NCBI GenBank assembly: GCA_016743235.1
Contig: VRZD01000005.1
Location: 62,001 to 126,000, forward strand
Source of the DNA: Pantanalinema sp. GBBB05
Lineage (GTDB): Bacteria > Cyanobacteriota > Cyanobacteriia > Leptolyngbyales > Leptolyngbyaceae
Reading direction: 5' to 3'
Length of the DNA stretch: 64,000 nt
The translations under genes and the position numbers were made by a program. This document shows positions 51,139-59,966 of the stretch, piece after piece (position 1 is the first letter of the stretch; every line of letters starts with the position of its first letter). The notes below the pieces were generated by a model that had not been told where the DNA came from, did not search any database, and saw nothing but the letters and a program-made list of their open reading frames with translations.

Positions 51139-52104
51139 GGTGACGATCGCCCAACTACTACCAGCTATCCCTAACCACAATAAAAAATTCCAGCGAGTTA
51201 ATTGGAGCGCTTGATAGATTTGCTTGGCAGTAATCGGTGCGATCGCATCTCCCAATAAGGGTTTTGGCTTGGCGACCCCTTTATACCAGTTCATGCCGCC
51301 CACCTGAACTCCCAAAATTGCCGCATAGGCACACTCACTCCAGCCAGAATTAGGACTGGGATCTTGAGGGGCATCGCGCCGACAAATCCGCCAAACCTGA
51401 AGTGGCTTGCCAGACAACAACGCTAAGGTGAAGACGGTTAAGCGGCAGGGTATCCAGGTTAATAGATCATCGGTTTTGGCACTGAACCAGCCTAAGTGAG
51501 TATAAGGCTCGGCGCGATAGCCAACCATTGAATCGAGCGTACTCGCCGCTTTGTAAGCTAACGCCAGTGGTACACTTCCAACTCCTGGTAGTATCGCTCC
51601 CAATAGGGCATAGAACAAGGGAGCCATCACCCCATCAGTGGCGTTTTCGGTGACTGTTTCCAGGACTGCCCGCAAAATTTCGGCTTCCGACAATTGCTCC
51701 GTATCCCGACCGACATAGCGACTCAGCCGCGATCGTGCCGCGATGAGATCGCCTGTCTGCAACGGCTGTAAGACATCTATCGCCGCATCCCGTAAACTCC
51801 GAGCCGCAAAACAGCTTGCCAGCAAAATCACTTCCATCAGGATGCCAAACCAGGGATAAATCCAGGTTGCCAGGGTCACGATCGCCCAACCCAGTACGCC
51901 ACTGCCAATAATTAACCCTAGCCCTAATCCAACCCCAGCTAACCGTAACGCCCAAGGTTGTTTCCAGCTTTTTAAGCTCAGGTGCGTATAATTTGCGATC
52001 GTCCAACCCATACCTTGCACCGGATGCCACCAATCCCACGGATCACCAATGAGGTAATCTAACCCGGCTGCCAGTCCTAGCACGATCGCCTCACGCCCCA
52101 CCAT
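51118..52104 (-). CDS. cbiB: Adenosylcobinamide-phosphate synthase
   Basis: A 328-residue membrane protein of the CbiB/CobD family: DYLIGDPWDWWHPVQGMG near residue 16, VSRYVGRDT-like RLSRYVGRDTEQLSE and ENATDGVMAPLFYALLG in the middle, and LDSMVGYRAEPYTHLGW later. It attaches the aminopropanol arm to adenosylcobyric acid in cobalamin (or pseudocobalamin) synthesis. The start follows a plausible upstream region near 52105-52236; the 3' end overlaps the exporter gene. Confidence 0.93.
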   Translation of the reverse strand: MVGREAIVLGLAAGLDYLIGDPWDWWHPVQGMGWTIANYTHLSLKSWKQPWALRLAGVGLGLGLIIGSGVLGWAIVTLATWIYPWFGILMEVILLASCFAARSLRDAAIDVLQPLQTGDLIAARSRLSRYVGRDTEQLSEAEILRAVLETVTENATDGVMAPLFYALLGAILPGVGSVPLALAYKAASTLDSMVGYRAEPYTHLGWFSAKTDDLLTWIPCRLTVFTLALLSGKPLQVWRICRRDAPQDPSPNSGWSECAYAAILGVQVGGMNWYKGVAKPKPLLGDAIAPITAKQIYQALQLTRWNFLLWLGIAGSSWAIVTLLQRGF

Positions 52105-52236
52105 ACTTAACCTCCCTGATCCTCCCTATCTTCCTCATCGCCTCTAAACCCTTTTGAGGGGTCACACCCCTGATTCTCCCTGCTAATTCCGGGGAACACT
52201 GAAAACGCATCTACTTTATCGCGAGAGGAAATTACT

Positions 52237-52683
52237 GTGGCAAAGCTGGTTCCTGTCCAACTCGACAATGGCATGATTCTCTATATTGAAGGGCAAGAGG
52301 ACACCGAAACGGAATCGTTACGGACTACTCCAGTTCCAGGGGGGGAAGAAGAACAGGGGCGCACCCGCAAAGGGCTCGGTGATCTGACAAATTCAATCAA
52401 AGCGACGCCTGCCCAATCGATGGAAATGGTACAGAACACCATCCGAACCTACACTCACTATTGCCTGAATGCCTTCAAAAATGTTTCCACGGTGAATGTG
52501 GATGAAGTCACTTTAGAGTTTGGGGTGAATATCAGTGCTGACGCCGGGATTCCCTATATTGCCAGTGGCAAAGCCCAAAGTAACTTAAAGATTACCGTCA
52601 AGTGTTCCTATCCCAAACCGGAGGCAAGCGAGTCAGCCACGAATGGGCAAACTGCTAACGGACAACTGCCGATCGCCCAATAA
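52237..52683 (+). CDS. Trypco1/CU044_2847-family protein
   Basis: A 148-residue protein. The start VPVQLDNGMILYIE and the later VDEVTLEFGVNISADAGIPYIASG, ending in LKITVKCSY, match the trypsin-co-occurring domain 1 (Trypco1) family. That domain is usually encoded beside trypsin-like proteases and NTPases in predicted conflict systems, but no such partner lies nearby. The N-terminal linker (about 20-55) is acidic. The start is a GTG with a GAGAGG site. No function has been shown for the domain alone. Confidence 0.78.
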   Translation: MAKLVPVQLDNGMILYIEGQEDTETESLRTTPVPGGEEEQGRTRKGLGDLTNSIKATPAQSMEMVQNTIRTYTHYCLNAFKNVSTVNVDEVTLEFGVNISADAGIPYIASGKAQSNLKITVKCSYPKPEASESATNGQTANGQLPIAQ

Positions 52684-52720
52684 TTCCCTGATCTTCCTGA
52701 CCTCCCCATCCCCATTCTCC

Positions 52721-53164
52721 TCACACCACAAAACTAGACTCTTGCCCCTGCGCCGCTTGCCAACTGCGAGCATCGTAATAGAGGTCTTCTAGAGAAATGC
52801 TGTAGAGTGCTTCTCTCAGCTTCTGGTGCAACCGATTCCACAGCATAAATGTGACCCAATCTTCGGATTGTTGCATGTCAGGAGTATGGTGGGGCAAAGG
52901 CTCCACCTCTTCCCCCACTGCTTCTAAAATTTGCCCCAGCGATATTTGGGCAGGCGATCGGGCAAGCTGATACCCCCCTTGCACCCCGCGCAACGATCGC
53001 ACCAGTCCAGCCCGCCGCATGTCCATTAATAGTTTTTCCAGATAGGGGGCAGGCAGGTCTTGCCGCTGAGCGATCGCCTTAACAGAGGCAGGACCATAGT
53101 TGGCTTGCAGGCTGAGATCGAGTAGCGCTTTAACGCTGTAATGACCCCGAGTCGTGAGTTTCAT
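52721..53164 (-). CDS. Rrf2-family transcription regulator without Fe-S cysteines
   Basis: A 147-residue winged-helix regulator: the N-terminal RGHYSVKALLDLSLQ, DLPAPYLEKLLMDMRRAG recognition region and the wing SLRGVQGGYQLARSP match Rrf2/IscR proteins. It has no Cys at all, so it cannot bind an Fe-S cluster as IscR does; another signal must be used. It is similar to the cysteine-free Rrf2 type known from Synechocystis. A palindrome AACTTAAGTT lies upstream at 53228-53237 and may be an autoregulatory site. Confidence 0.85.
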   Translation of the reverse strand: MKLTTRGHYSVKALLDLSLQANYGPASVKAIAQRQDLPAPYLEKLLMDMRRAGLVRSLRGVQGGYQLARSPAQISLGQILEAVGEEVEPLPHHTPDMQQSEDWVTFMLWNRLHQKLREALYSISLEDLYYDARSWQAAQGQESSFVV

Positions 53165-53227
53165 AAGAACCGTAACACATTGTTGAGTATTGACTCCGGA
53201 AATACGAAGTTTTACTAACTTTAGTTG

Positions 53228-53237
53228 AACTTAAGTT
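53228..53237. promoter_or_regulatory. Palindrome upstream of the Rrf2 gene
   Basis: AACTTAAGTT is a perfect 10-bp palindrome 64 bp upstream of the Rrf2 start codon, within AT-rich sequence that repeats AACTT/AGTT half-sites (53206-53238). It may be the regulator's own operator; this is inference from position. Confidence 0.3.
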
Positions 53238-53335
53238 TCCAATATCGAATACTTATATCCAATTTAGACGCAGCAGTAGTGTCATTGTCCATCCACCTGC
53301 CCAATATTGCCGTCGAAAGCATTTGAGACACTAGC

Positions 53336-53776
53336 ATGAACCAGTCGTTTTCCCTGTCCTTAGTAACCCGTTATCGTTTAGACGACGAACTACCGTGGCT
53401 AGAAGGCATTGATCCTAGCCGCCATTATTGGATCGCGGTCAATAGCGATCGTGCCCAAATTGTGGCTATTCCCGGTCTAGCTACCGCTTCATTCACCCAG
53501 TTTCGGGCAACAATTCTGAACTTCCGCGCGATGCAACCGGGAGATCAAATGACGATTACGCGCCCGGCAGCACACTGTACGATCCACTGCATTAGTCAGA
53601 ACTGCTTTGCGATCGCCACTGAAATTAATCACGCCCCAGTTTGGCACTTGTTTGATCAAGAGACCTTAGAAAGTTTGTTAATGACCAGCCATCCTGACTG
53701 GCAATGCTCGCCTCAGGATATTGATCTCGGTCGCCGGATGCTAATGCGTTCCTGGCAACAGGTTGCTGCCGCCTAA
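53336..53776 (+). CDS. Uncharacterised protein
   Basis: A 146-residue cytoplasmic-looking protein with no signal or membrane segment. It has mixed strands and helices, His-rich patches (CTIHCIS, RHYWIAV) and a C-terminal helical stretch QDIDLGRRMLMRSWQQ. I recognise no family. The gene is divergent from the Rrf2 gene with a 171-bp gap and converges with the CTDH gene (11-nt gap). Confidence 0.6.
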   Translation: MNQSFSLSLVTRYRLDDELPWLEGIDPSRHYWIAVNSDRAQIVAIPGLATASFTQFRATILNFRAMQPGDQMTITRPAAHCTIHCISQNCFAIATEINHAPVWHLFDQETLESLLMTSHPDWQCSPQDIDLGRRMLMRSWQQVAAA

Positions 53777-53787
53777 GCGGTCTGGAT

Positions 53788-54222
53788 TTAGCGGCGAAAT
53801 TTCACTAGTTCTTGGAGAGAAGCCAGTAGCTTCACACGCACTAAAAAGAGTTCTTGCCAGGGGCTTAAAATCATCGTCCAGGAAACATTGACCGTAAATA
53901 AAGCGGTTTGTACGTTTCCAGCAATTTCAAATTCCGTGCAACCGTTGTCTAAGGCTTGCTGCTTACCCCACTGAGGTCGCAGAATTAAACCCTGAGCTTC
54001 TTTAACTAAATAGTTTGCGATCGCGTCTCGTCCGACAATTTGCCCTTCAAACGGGGGCTGTAAGGCGCCATCCTCAGCAAACAATTCGCTAGCAGCCTGG
54101 AATTCTCCGCCATTCAGTAATTCAAAATAGCGCTGGATTACAGGTTCGTTAATCCCTTCAATCACTGGGTTGACACCGGTTGCAGACGCGATCGTAGATG
54201 ACTGTGGGCTAGGATGCTGCAT
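53788..54222 (-). CDS. C-terminal-domain homologue of orange carotenoid protein (CTDH)
   Basis: A 144-residue NTF2-fold protein equal to the C-terminal domain of OCP: ELLNGGEFQAASELFAEDGA and LQPPFEG, then ELFLVRVKLLASLQELVKF. Tyr32 and Trp115 correspond to OCP Tyr201 and Trp288, which bind the carotenoid keto group. Cys95 lies where other CTDHs carry a cysteine that controls dimerisation and carotenoid transfer, by inference from position. CTDHs carry carotenoid and can hand it to HCP. The HCP gene is 125 nt upstream on the same strand. Confidence 0.9.
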   Translation of the reverse strand: MQHPSPQSSTIASATGVNPVIEGINEPVIQRYFELLNGGEFQAASELFAEDGALQPPFEGQIVGRDAIANYLVKEAQGLILRPQWGKQQALDNGCTEFEIAGNVQTALFTVNVSWTMILSPWQELFLVRVKLLASLQELVKFRR

Positions 54223-54245
54223 AACTCCTCTGGAGATGAACCAAT

Positions 54246-54278
54246 AAAAAAGGGAAGTAAGCCATCACCCACTTCCCT
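54246..54278 (-). terminator. Terminator-like hairpin between the HCP and CTDH genes
   Basis: On the minus strand AGGGAAGT pairs with ACTTCCCT (54271-54278 with 54251-54258) and is followed by six T residues (54246-54251). It sits inside the HCP-CTDH intergenic region, 24 bp before the CTDH start, so read-through must occur if the two are co-transcribed. Confidence 0.6.
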
Positions 54279-54321
54279 AATGGATTCCGCATAGTTCATG
54301 GAACTAGAGTGAATGGGAGAT

Positions 54322-54342
54322 GGATCAGGAGATTCCTGATCC
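54322..54342 (-). terminator. Hairpin just after the HCP gene
   Basis: GGATCAGGA (54322-54330) and TCCTGATCC (54334-54342) form a perfect 9-bp stem with a three-base loop, 6 nt past the HCP stop codon. With no T-run it may stabilise the upstream mRNA end rather than terminate. Confidence 0.5.
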
Positions 54343-54347
54343 CTTCG

Positions 54348-54857
54348 TTAGCAGGCTAACGGGTCAACTCCCATGCCGACGACTACATTCCGGAGGATTG
54401 TGATCTGTTGACCACGATCGAGCAGTTTTAAGTCAACCAGCGCTTTATCTGCCTCCGTAGAGAGGCGATAGTCTGAAGGCATCGGAATGACGGTTCCTTG
54501 AGTCATCCACTCAGCCAACTGATACCAAAATGCCAGCTTGGTGTTAGCACTCAAAACACCATAGGCGCGGGTAGCGGCATTGCTAACCCGATTCACCAGA
54601 TCCCGCATGAATTGAAGCTGCTCGGTGTAGGACATCTGCTGCACTTGGTTCAGTAAGCCCTCAGCTAACTGAAGCCGCGCTGCCCCTGGAGCTGCTGCGG
54701 TAATTGCCTTGCCTAATTCAGTGTAGATATACCAAAGCAACGCTAATTGCTCATCAGTATTGAGGCGCTTGATACGATCGGTGACAGTGAAGACCGGATT
54801 CGCTGCGGCGGTTGCCGTCAAATAAGGATTGGTAAACCGATCAGTTGTGAAGGTCAT
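54348..54857 (-). CDS. Helical carotenoid protein (OCP N-terminal domain homologue)
   Basis: A 169-residue all-helical protein equal to the N-terminal domain of OCP: DEQLALLWYIYTELGK with Trp42 and Tyr45 (OCP Trp41, Tyr44), TKLAFWYQLAEWM with Trp111 (OCP Trp110), and QQITILRNVVVGMG with Arg156 (OCP Arg155). These residues hold the carotenoid, and Arg155 is needed in OCP for phycobilisome quenching. HCPs quench singlet oxygen or phycobilisomes depending on clade; the clade cannot be set from sequence alone. The C-terminal linker to the CTD is absent, so it is not a truncated OCP by accident: the CTDH is a separate gene downstream. Confidence 0.93.
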   Translation of the reverse strand: MTFTTDRFTNPYLTATAAANPVFTVTDRIKRLNTDEQLALLWYIYTELGKAITAAAPGAARLQLAEGLLNQVQQMSYTEQLQFMRDLVNRVSNAATRAYGVLSANTKLAFWYQLAEWMTQGTVIPMPSDYRLSTEADKALVDLKLLDRGQQITILRNVVVGMGVDPLAC

Positions 54858-55026
54858 AAGCTCTCCTTAAAACTAGATACGTGACTCAACTCGTTCACTA
54901 GATGGTGTCAAAATCGGCAGAAGTGGCGGTAATGCTTGCCATCCGTTGGACTTGAGCATTGCGGCTTGCCTATTGATTGAACGCCGGAGGGGTTAACGCT
55001 CCACATCAGCCAGTATGCAACATTTA

Positions 55027-55055
55027 TTTACAAATTGGCAATAAAACTTTACAAG
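55027..55055. promoter_or_regulatory. Tandem TTTACAA repeats between the HCP gene and queG
   Basis: TTTACAAA (55027-55034) and TTTACAAG (55048-55055) are direct repeats 21 bp apart, about two helical turns. The half-site resembles the TTTACA of high-light regulatory HLR1 elements bound by RpaB, but HLR1 half-sites are normally closer. The region is shared by the divergent HCP and queG promoters. Confidence 0.3.
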
Positions 55056-55076
55056 TACCTCGACTAATTTTTCTCT

Positions 55077-56048
55077 ATGGATGAATTCTCTTCTGAGCGT
55101 GAGTTTGATCCGTCAGCAATGACCCTAGCGATTCGGCAAAAAACTCTAGAGCTAGGATTTCATAAAGTTGGGATTGCTGCCGTAGACGATCGCAATCTGC
55201 CCACCGTAGACGCGTTACAACGTTGGTTGGCTCAGGGCTACCATGCCGATATGACCTGGATGACCAATCCCAAGCGGCAAGACATCCGGCAAGTGATGCC
55301 AGGGGTGCGATCGGTGATCTGCGTAGCGTTGAATTATTACAGTCCAGAGCAACGTCCGGCAGGGGCGGAGTATGCCAAGATTGCACGTTATGGCTGGGGA
55401 CGCGATTATCACAAAGTTCTCCATAAGAAACTCAAAGCGTTAACACTCTGGCTCCAGGATCAGGAAGAGAACATTCAGGCTCGTTACTATGCCGACACTG
55501 GACCTGTACCCGATAAAGTTTGGGCAGAACGGGCAGGCATCGGCTGGATCGCCAAAAACGGGAATTTGATTACCCGAGACTATGGCTCCTGGGTATTTCT
55601 GGGAGAAGTGTTAACAAATTTAGAGTTAATTCCCGATCGTCCTCATACTGCCCACTGCGGCACCTGTACTCGCTGTATGGAAGCCTGCCCAACTGGAGCT
55701 ATCCCCTCTCCTACAGTAGTAGATGCCAATCGCTGTATTGCTTATCACACGATCGAGAATCGGGCAGACACTTTACCAGCAACGTTAGATTTACAGGGTT
55801 GGGTAGCAGGGTGTGATATTTGTCAAGATGTCTGCCCCTGGAATCAGCGATTTGCTCAACCAACTGATATCCTTGAGTTCCAGCCGTATTCTGGCAATAT
55901 TGCCCCCACCTTGGCTGCACTGAGTCAACTCTCGGAAGCTGACTATGAGCAACGGTTTCCGGCTTCAGCCCTGCGACGAATCAAAGCCTGGATGTGGCGG
56001 CGAAATGCTCAGGCAAATTTATCTGCACAATCTCAGCAGAATTCTTAA
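55077..56048 (+). CDS. queG: Epoxyqueuosine reductase
   Basis: A 323-residue protein with two 4Fe-4S clusters: [16 protein letters not shown] and [10 protein letters not shown] provide eight Cys. The N-terminal cobalamin-binding part carries GFHKVGIA and the active-site segment [21 protein letters not shown]. QueG reduces epoxyqueuosine to queuosine in tRNA wobble position 34 and needs cobalamin, which links it to cobH and cbiB in this window. It is divergent from the HCP gene. Confidence 0.95.
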   Translation: MDEFSSEREFDPSAMTLAIRQKTLELGFHKVGIAAVDDRNLPTVDALQRWLAQGYHADMTWMTNPKRQDIRQVMPGVRSVICVALNYYSPEQRPAGAEYAKIARYGWGRDYHKVLHKKLKALTLWLQDQEENIQARYYADTGPVPDKVWAERAGIGWIAKNGNLITRDYGSWVFLGEVLTNLELIPDRPHTAHCGTCTRCMEACPTGAIPSPTVVDANRCIAYHTIENRADTLPATLDLQGWVAGCDICQDVCPWNQRFAQPTDILEFQPYSGNIAPTLAALSQLSEADYEQRFPASALRRIKAWMWRRNAQANLSAQSQQNS

Positions 56049-56149
56049 GAAAAAATGAATTTATGAAGAAAAACCTAGAAACTTGTTACATCCCTTAACA
56101 AGTAGATTATCTTAGATTTAAGTAGTTTTAAGCGGAGCCTCTGGGTGTT

Positions 56150-56860
56150 ATGTCTCAACCCTGCCTCCTTCACCAGGCTGATGTTACCCTCCAGCAACTC
56201 ATGGCGGAAAATGCCGAGTTACAAAAATATTTAGCCGCCCAGAAGAAGGTGATTGCTTCCTTAGAGCGGCGGGTGGGGCGATCGCTCGATAGCCTGGGAG
56301 TTCATGTGGAGCATTTGACTGAACCCACGCTCGCGACCTCGACCTGGCAGCAGCATCTCAGTTCTGTACAGAGCGAAGTGGACTCTCTCTGTGATCTGTT
56401 GGCAGACACCATGTTGCTACAAAAACTAGAGGCAGGTAAGGTCGAGATCACTCTAGAAGCATTGAATCTACAACCACTGTTAGCCTGTGTAAGTCGCCAT
56501 TTACTTGAACCTAGAGACGGGAGCCAGGTGCGGCTACTCTGTGAGGTCAGTTCCCACTTACCGTTAGCATTAGCAGATCAAGAGTTAACGGAAGCGGTGC
56601 TACTGGATCTATTGGCAAGAGGCTTACGATACTCTGATCCTCAGAGTTCAGTGATTTTAGGGGCAGACGCTGATGGTGAATGGGTTCATCTCAAGGTGAC
56701 GGCACAACGATTTGCTCCTCCCGGAAATCGCGAGTTTGCGACTGAAATTGCCTTATGCTGTCGCCGGATTGAAGTACAACGGGGCAAGATTGCTTGCCAA
56801 CCCAGACCTGATGGGCTGCAAACAGTCACAATTTCATTTCCTATCACCTCGGTACATTAA
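56150..56860 (+). CDS. Degenerate histidine-kinase-like protein
   Basis: A 236-residue protein beginning with a coiled coil (about 12-45). LLQKLEAGKVEI (about 90-101) matches the end of a kinase dimerisation domain, and VLLDLLARGLRYSDPQSSV resembles a HATPase N-box, but the key Asn is replaced by Arg and no H-box His or DxGxG motif is visible. It is probably a pseudokinase that binds or relays rather than phosphorylates. It stands alone, 101 bp after queG, with its own terminator. Confidence 0.68.
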   Translation: MSQPCLLHQADVTLQQLMAENAELQKYLAAQKKVIASLERRVGRSLDSLGVHVEHLTEPTLATSTWQQHLSSVQSEVDSLCDLLADTMLLQKLEAGKVEITLEALNLQPLLACVSRHLLEPRDGSQVRLLCEVSSHLPLALADQELTEAVLLDLLARGLRYSDPQSSVILGADADGEWVHLKVTAQRFAPPGNREFATEIALCCRRIEVQRGKIACQPRPDGLQTVTISFPITSVH

Positions 56861-56945
56861 AGAGTTTTTCTCCGGAGAGCTAAAGTCTACTCTCTCTAGT
56901 TTGAGATTAGAGATGCATTGAATGAATGAATGTTTTTTAAATCAC

Positions 56946-56983
56946 AAAGTATCTGCATTGTTCTGATTTGCAGATACTTTTTT
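56946..56983 (+). terminator. Rho-independent terminator
   Basis: AAAGTATCTGCA (56946-56957) pairs perfectly with TGCAGATACTTT (56969-56980), followed by further T residues to 56983. It ends the pseudokinase transcript. Confidence 0.85.
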
Positions 56984-57419
56984 ATTGGTGTTGATTAGCT
57001 ATAAATGGTCTGAAAATTAAGAATAGCTAAATTTTCGGTCTAGCTTTTCAGGCGATTAGTGAGTTTAAGGTAATGCTTAATTTTTAATCTAGATAAAGCG
57101 TTATGGCTTTTTCTAGACAAGGCTTTCGAGTAGTTATCCTGATAGAGGATGACAGCGAACCTACCATAGAACTAACACGATCGCTGCCCTAAACCAGCCA
57201 AGTTGACTTCTATCTATAGGGGATTGTATTGCGTGGGAAAATCACCTTTTCTATTAAGAAACCCTGATGGTTTTTTCTAAATAACGAGAATTCCCTTAAG
57301 GTAAGCACAATTGAATCGTTGGCAACAGTTCAGCTTAGAAGCACAAGTTTACGATCACTCTGAAATCTGACTCGCTACATTGAGCTTACGGTCAACCTTG
57401 AAAGCAAAATGGTGAATTT
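56984..57419. other. Upstream region of phosphoketolase
   Basis: A 436-bp non-coding stretch between the pseudokinase terminator and xfp. It should hold the xfp promoter and leader. I find no ORF, strong repeat or recognised RNA element. Confidence 0.4.
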
Positions 57420-59858
57420 ATGGTAGCAACTCCTGCAAAACCAACCATTGATACCGCATCAATCAGTGCTTTCGGTCAAGCCCGATCGACGATCGCTGGA
57501 ACTCCGCTCTCTTCGGAAGAATTGCAACGGATGGATGCCTACTGGTCTGCCTGTAATTATTTGGCAGTCGGGATGATTTATCTGAAGAACAATCCCTTGT
57601 TGCGAGAACCGTTGAAGCCAGAGGATGTTAAAACTCGCTTATTAGGACATTGGGGATCGAGTCCAGGGTTGTCTTTTGTTTATACCCATTTGAATCGGGT
57701 AATCAAAAAATATGACCAGGACATGATTTATCTGGCAGGTCCTGGTCATGGCGCACCGGGAGTATTAGGTCCCGTGTATTTAGAAGGCACTTACTCGGAA
57801 ATCTACCCAAACTGTAGTGAAACCGAGGCAGGCATGAAGCAATTCTTCAAGCAATTCTCATTTCCGGGCGGAGTCGGGAGCCACTGTACACCCGAAACCC
57901 CGGGTTCCATCCATGAGGGCGGTGAACTGGGTTATAGCCTGTCCCATGCTTACGGCACAGTCTTCGACAATCCCGACTTAATCAGTGTGGTCATGGTGGG
58001 TGACGGCGAATCGGAAACGGGAGCACTGGCAACGGCATGGCACTCGAATAAGTTTATTAACCCGATTCGGGATGGAGCAGTGCTGCCCATCCTGCACCTG
58101 AACGGTTACAAGATTAATAACCCAACGATTCTGGCGCGGGTCAGCCATGAGGAACTCGAAGACCTGTTTAAGGGCTATGGCTACACCCCCTATTTTGTCG
58201 AAGGGGACGATCGCGAATCGATGCACCAGGCAATGGCTGCTACCTTGGATCGGTGTGTCGAAGAGATTAAAGCCGCTCAAGCGGAAGCCCGTTCTTCGGG
58301 GGTGGCTAAACGTCCGCGTTGGCCGATGATTGTGTTGCGGACTCCCAAAGGCTGGACGGGACCGAAGGAAGTCGATGGGCATAAGGTCGAAGGCTTTTGG
58401 CGGGCGCATCAGGTGCCAATGGCATCCATGCATACCAACTCAGAGCATTTGAGAATGCTGGAAGAATGGATGCGGAGCTATAAGCCTGAGGAATTATTCG
58501 ATCGCAATGGTCAGTTGATTCCTGAATTGAAAGCCTTGGCTCCTACTGGGAACCACCGCATGAGTGCCAATCCTCATGCCAATGGCGGTCTGGTACGCCG
58601 GGAGTTAAAGCTGCCCGACTTCCGCAACTACGCGATCGAAGTGGTGCAGCCGGGACATATTGAAGCTGAAAACACTCGATCGCTAGGAGTGTTTCTGCGA
58701 GATGTGATGCAGCAGAATATGGACTGCTTCCGGGTGTTTGGACCCGATGAAAACACCTCGAATAAGCTGATGGACATTTATGCTGCCAGCAAGAAATTCT
58801 GGATTGCCGAATACTTCCCGGAAGACAGTGATGGGGGTGAGTTGGCAACCGATGGTCGGGTGATGGAGATGCTGAGCGAGCATACGCTGGAAGGCTGGCT
58901 AGAAGGCTATTTGCTGACTGGGCGACATGGCTTCTTCTCCACTTACGAAGCCTTTGTGCATGTGATTGATTCGATGGTGAATCAGCATTGCAAATGGCTA
59001 GAAATTTGTCAGCATATTCCCTGGCGGGCGGATATTTCATCGCTGAACTTGCTGATTACCTCGACCGTGTGGCGGCAGGATCACAATGGCTTTACCCACC
59101 AAGATCCCGGTTTTCTGGATGTGGTGGTGAATAAGAGTCCAGAGGTTACCCGGATTTATCTACCTCCGGATGTCAACTCGCTGTTATCCGTGGCAGATCA
59201 CTGTCTACGGAGTAAGAACTACGTCAATGTGATCGTCTCGGATAAACAACTGCACTTGCAGTACATGGATATGGATGCCGCGATTAAACACTGCACCAAA
59301 GGGATTGGCATCTGGGAGTGGGCAAGTAACGATCGCGGTGAAGAACCCGATATTGTTATGGCAGCGGCAGGCGATATCCCGACCCTGGAAGCCTTGGCGG
59401 CTACAGTGATGTTGCGCGAAGAATTCCCGGATTTGAAGATTCGCTTTGTCAATGTCGTCGATTTGTTCCGCCTGCAACCGGATACGGAACATCCCCACGG
59501 TTTAAGCGATCGCGACTTTGATAGCCTGTTCACCCTGGATAAACCCGTGATCTTTAACTTCCACGGTTATCCCTGGTTAATTCACCGCCTTGCCTATCGG
59601 CGGCATAATCACAACAACATGCATGTGCGCGGCTACAAGGAAAAGGGCAACATCAACACGCCATTAGAGTTGGCGATCAATAACCAGATTGACCGCTTTA
59701 GTGTGGCGATCGATGTCATCGATCGAGTGCCCAAACTGAAAGTAGCAGGCGCGCACGCCAAAGAACGGTTCAAGAATATGCAGATTGAATGTCGGCACTA
59801 TGCCTATGAGTATGGGGTAGACAAACCCGATATCGTCAATTGGAAGTGGCCCTATTAA
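57420..59858 (+). CDS. xfp: Phosphoketolase (Xfp)
   Basis: An 812-residue thiamine-diphosphate enzyme of full phosphoketolase length. Markers are [11 protein letters not shown] and [17 protein letters not shown] near the start, the ThDP-binding [18 protein letters not shown] (about residues 192-209), and HDPG-like [11 protein letters not shown] in the second half. It splits xylulose-5-phosphate or fructose-6-phosphate with phosphate to acetyl phosphate. In cyanobacteria this gives a shortcut from the Calvin cycle to acetyl units. A 2-hydroxyacid dehydrogenase gene follows. Confidence 0.96.
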   Translation: MVATPAKPTIDTASISAFGQARSTIAGTPLSSEELQRMDAYWSACNYLAVGMIYLKNNPLLREPLKPEDVKTRLLGHWGSSPGLSFVYTHLNRVIKKYDQDMIYLAGPGHGAPGVLGPVYLEGTYSEIYPNCSETEAGMKQFFKQFSFPGGVGSHCTPETPGSIHEGGELGYSLSHAYGTVFDNPDLISVVMVGDGESETGALATAWHSNKFINPIRDGAVLPILHLNGYKINNPTILARVSHEELEDLFKGYGYTPYFVEGDDRESMHQAMAATLDRCVEEIKAAQAEARSSGVAKRPRWPMIVLRTPKGWTGPKEVDGHKVEGFWRAHQVPMASMHTNSEHLRMLEEWMRSYKPEELFDRNGQLIPELKALAPTGNHRMSANPHANGGLVRRELKLPDFRNYAIEVVQPGHIEAENTRSLGVFLRDVMQQNMDCFRVFGPDENTSNKLMDIYAASKKFWIAEYFPEDSDGGELATDGRVMEMLSEHTLEGWLEGYLLTGRHGFFSTYEAFVHVIDSMVNQHCKWLEICQHIPWRADISSLNLLITSTVWRQDHNGFTHQDPGFLDVVVNKSPEVTRIYLPPDVNSLLSVADHCLRSKNYVNVIVSDKQLHLQYMDMDAAIKHCTKGIGIWEWASNDRGEEPDIVMAAAGDIPTLEALAATVMLREEFPDLKIRFVNVVDLFRLQPDTEHPHGLSDRDFDSLFTLDKPVIFNFHGYPWLIHRLAYRRHNHNNMHVRGYKEKGNINTPLELAINNQIDRFSVAIDVIDRVPKLKVAGAHAKERFKNMQIECRHYAYEYGVDKPDIVNWKWPY

Positions 59859-59885
59859 TGGCTGATTACTAATCAGTTCCGCAGC

Positions 59886-59916
59886 ATGGGGGATAGTCTG
59901 ACTGTCTCCCATTTTT
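59886..59916 (+). terminator. Rho-independent terminator after xfp
   Basis: ATGGGGGATAG (59886-59896) pairs with CTGTCTCCCAT (59902-59912), with two G-T wobbles and a five-base loop, followed by a T-run. It lies 28 bp past the xfp stop codon. Confidence 0.8.
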
Positions 59917-59966
59917 ATTGCAAATGAATAGTAGATAATTGTGAATGTTTCATTAGTGAGGTTGTG

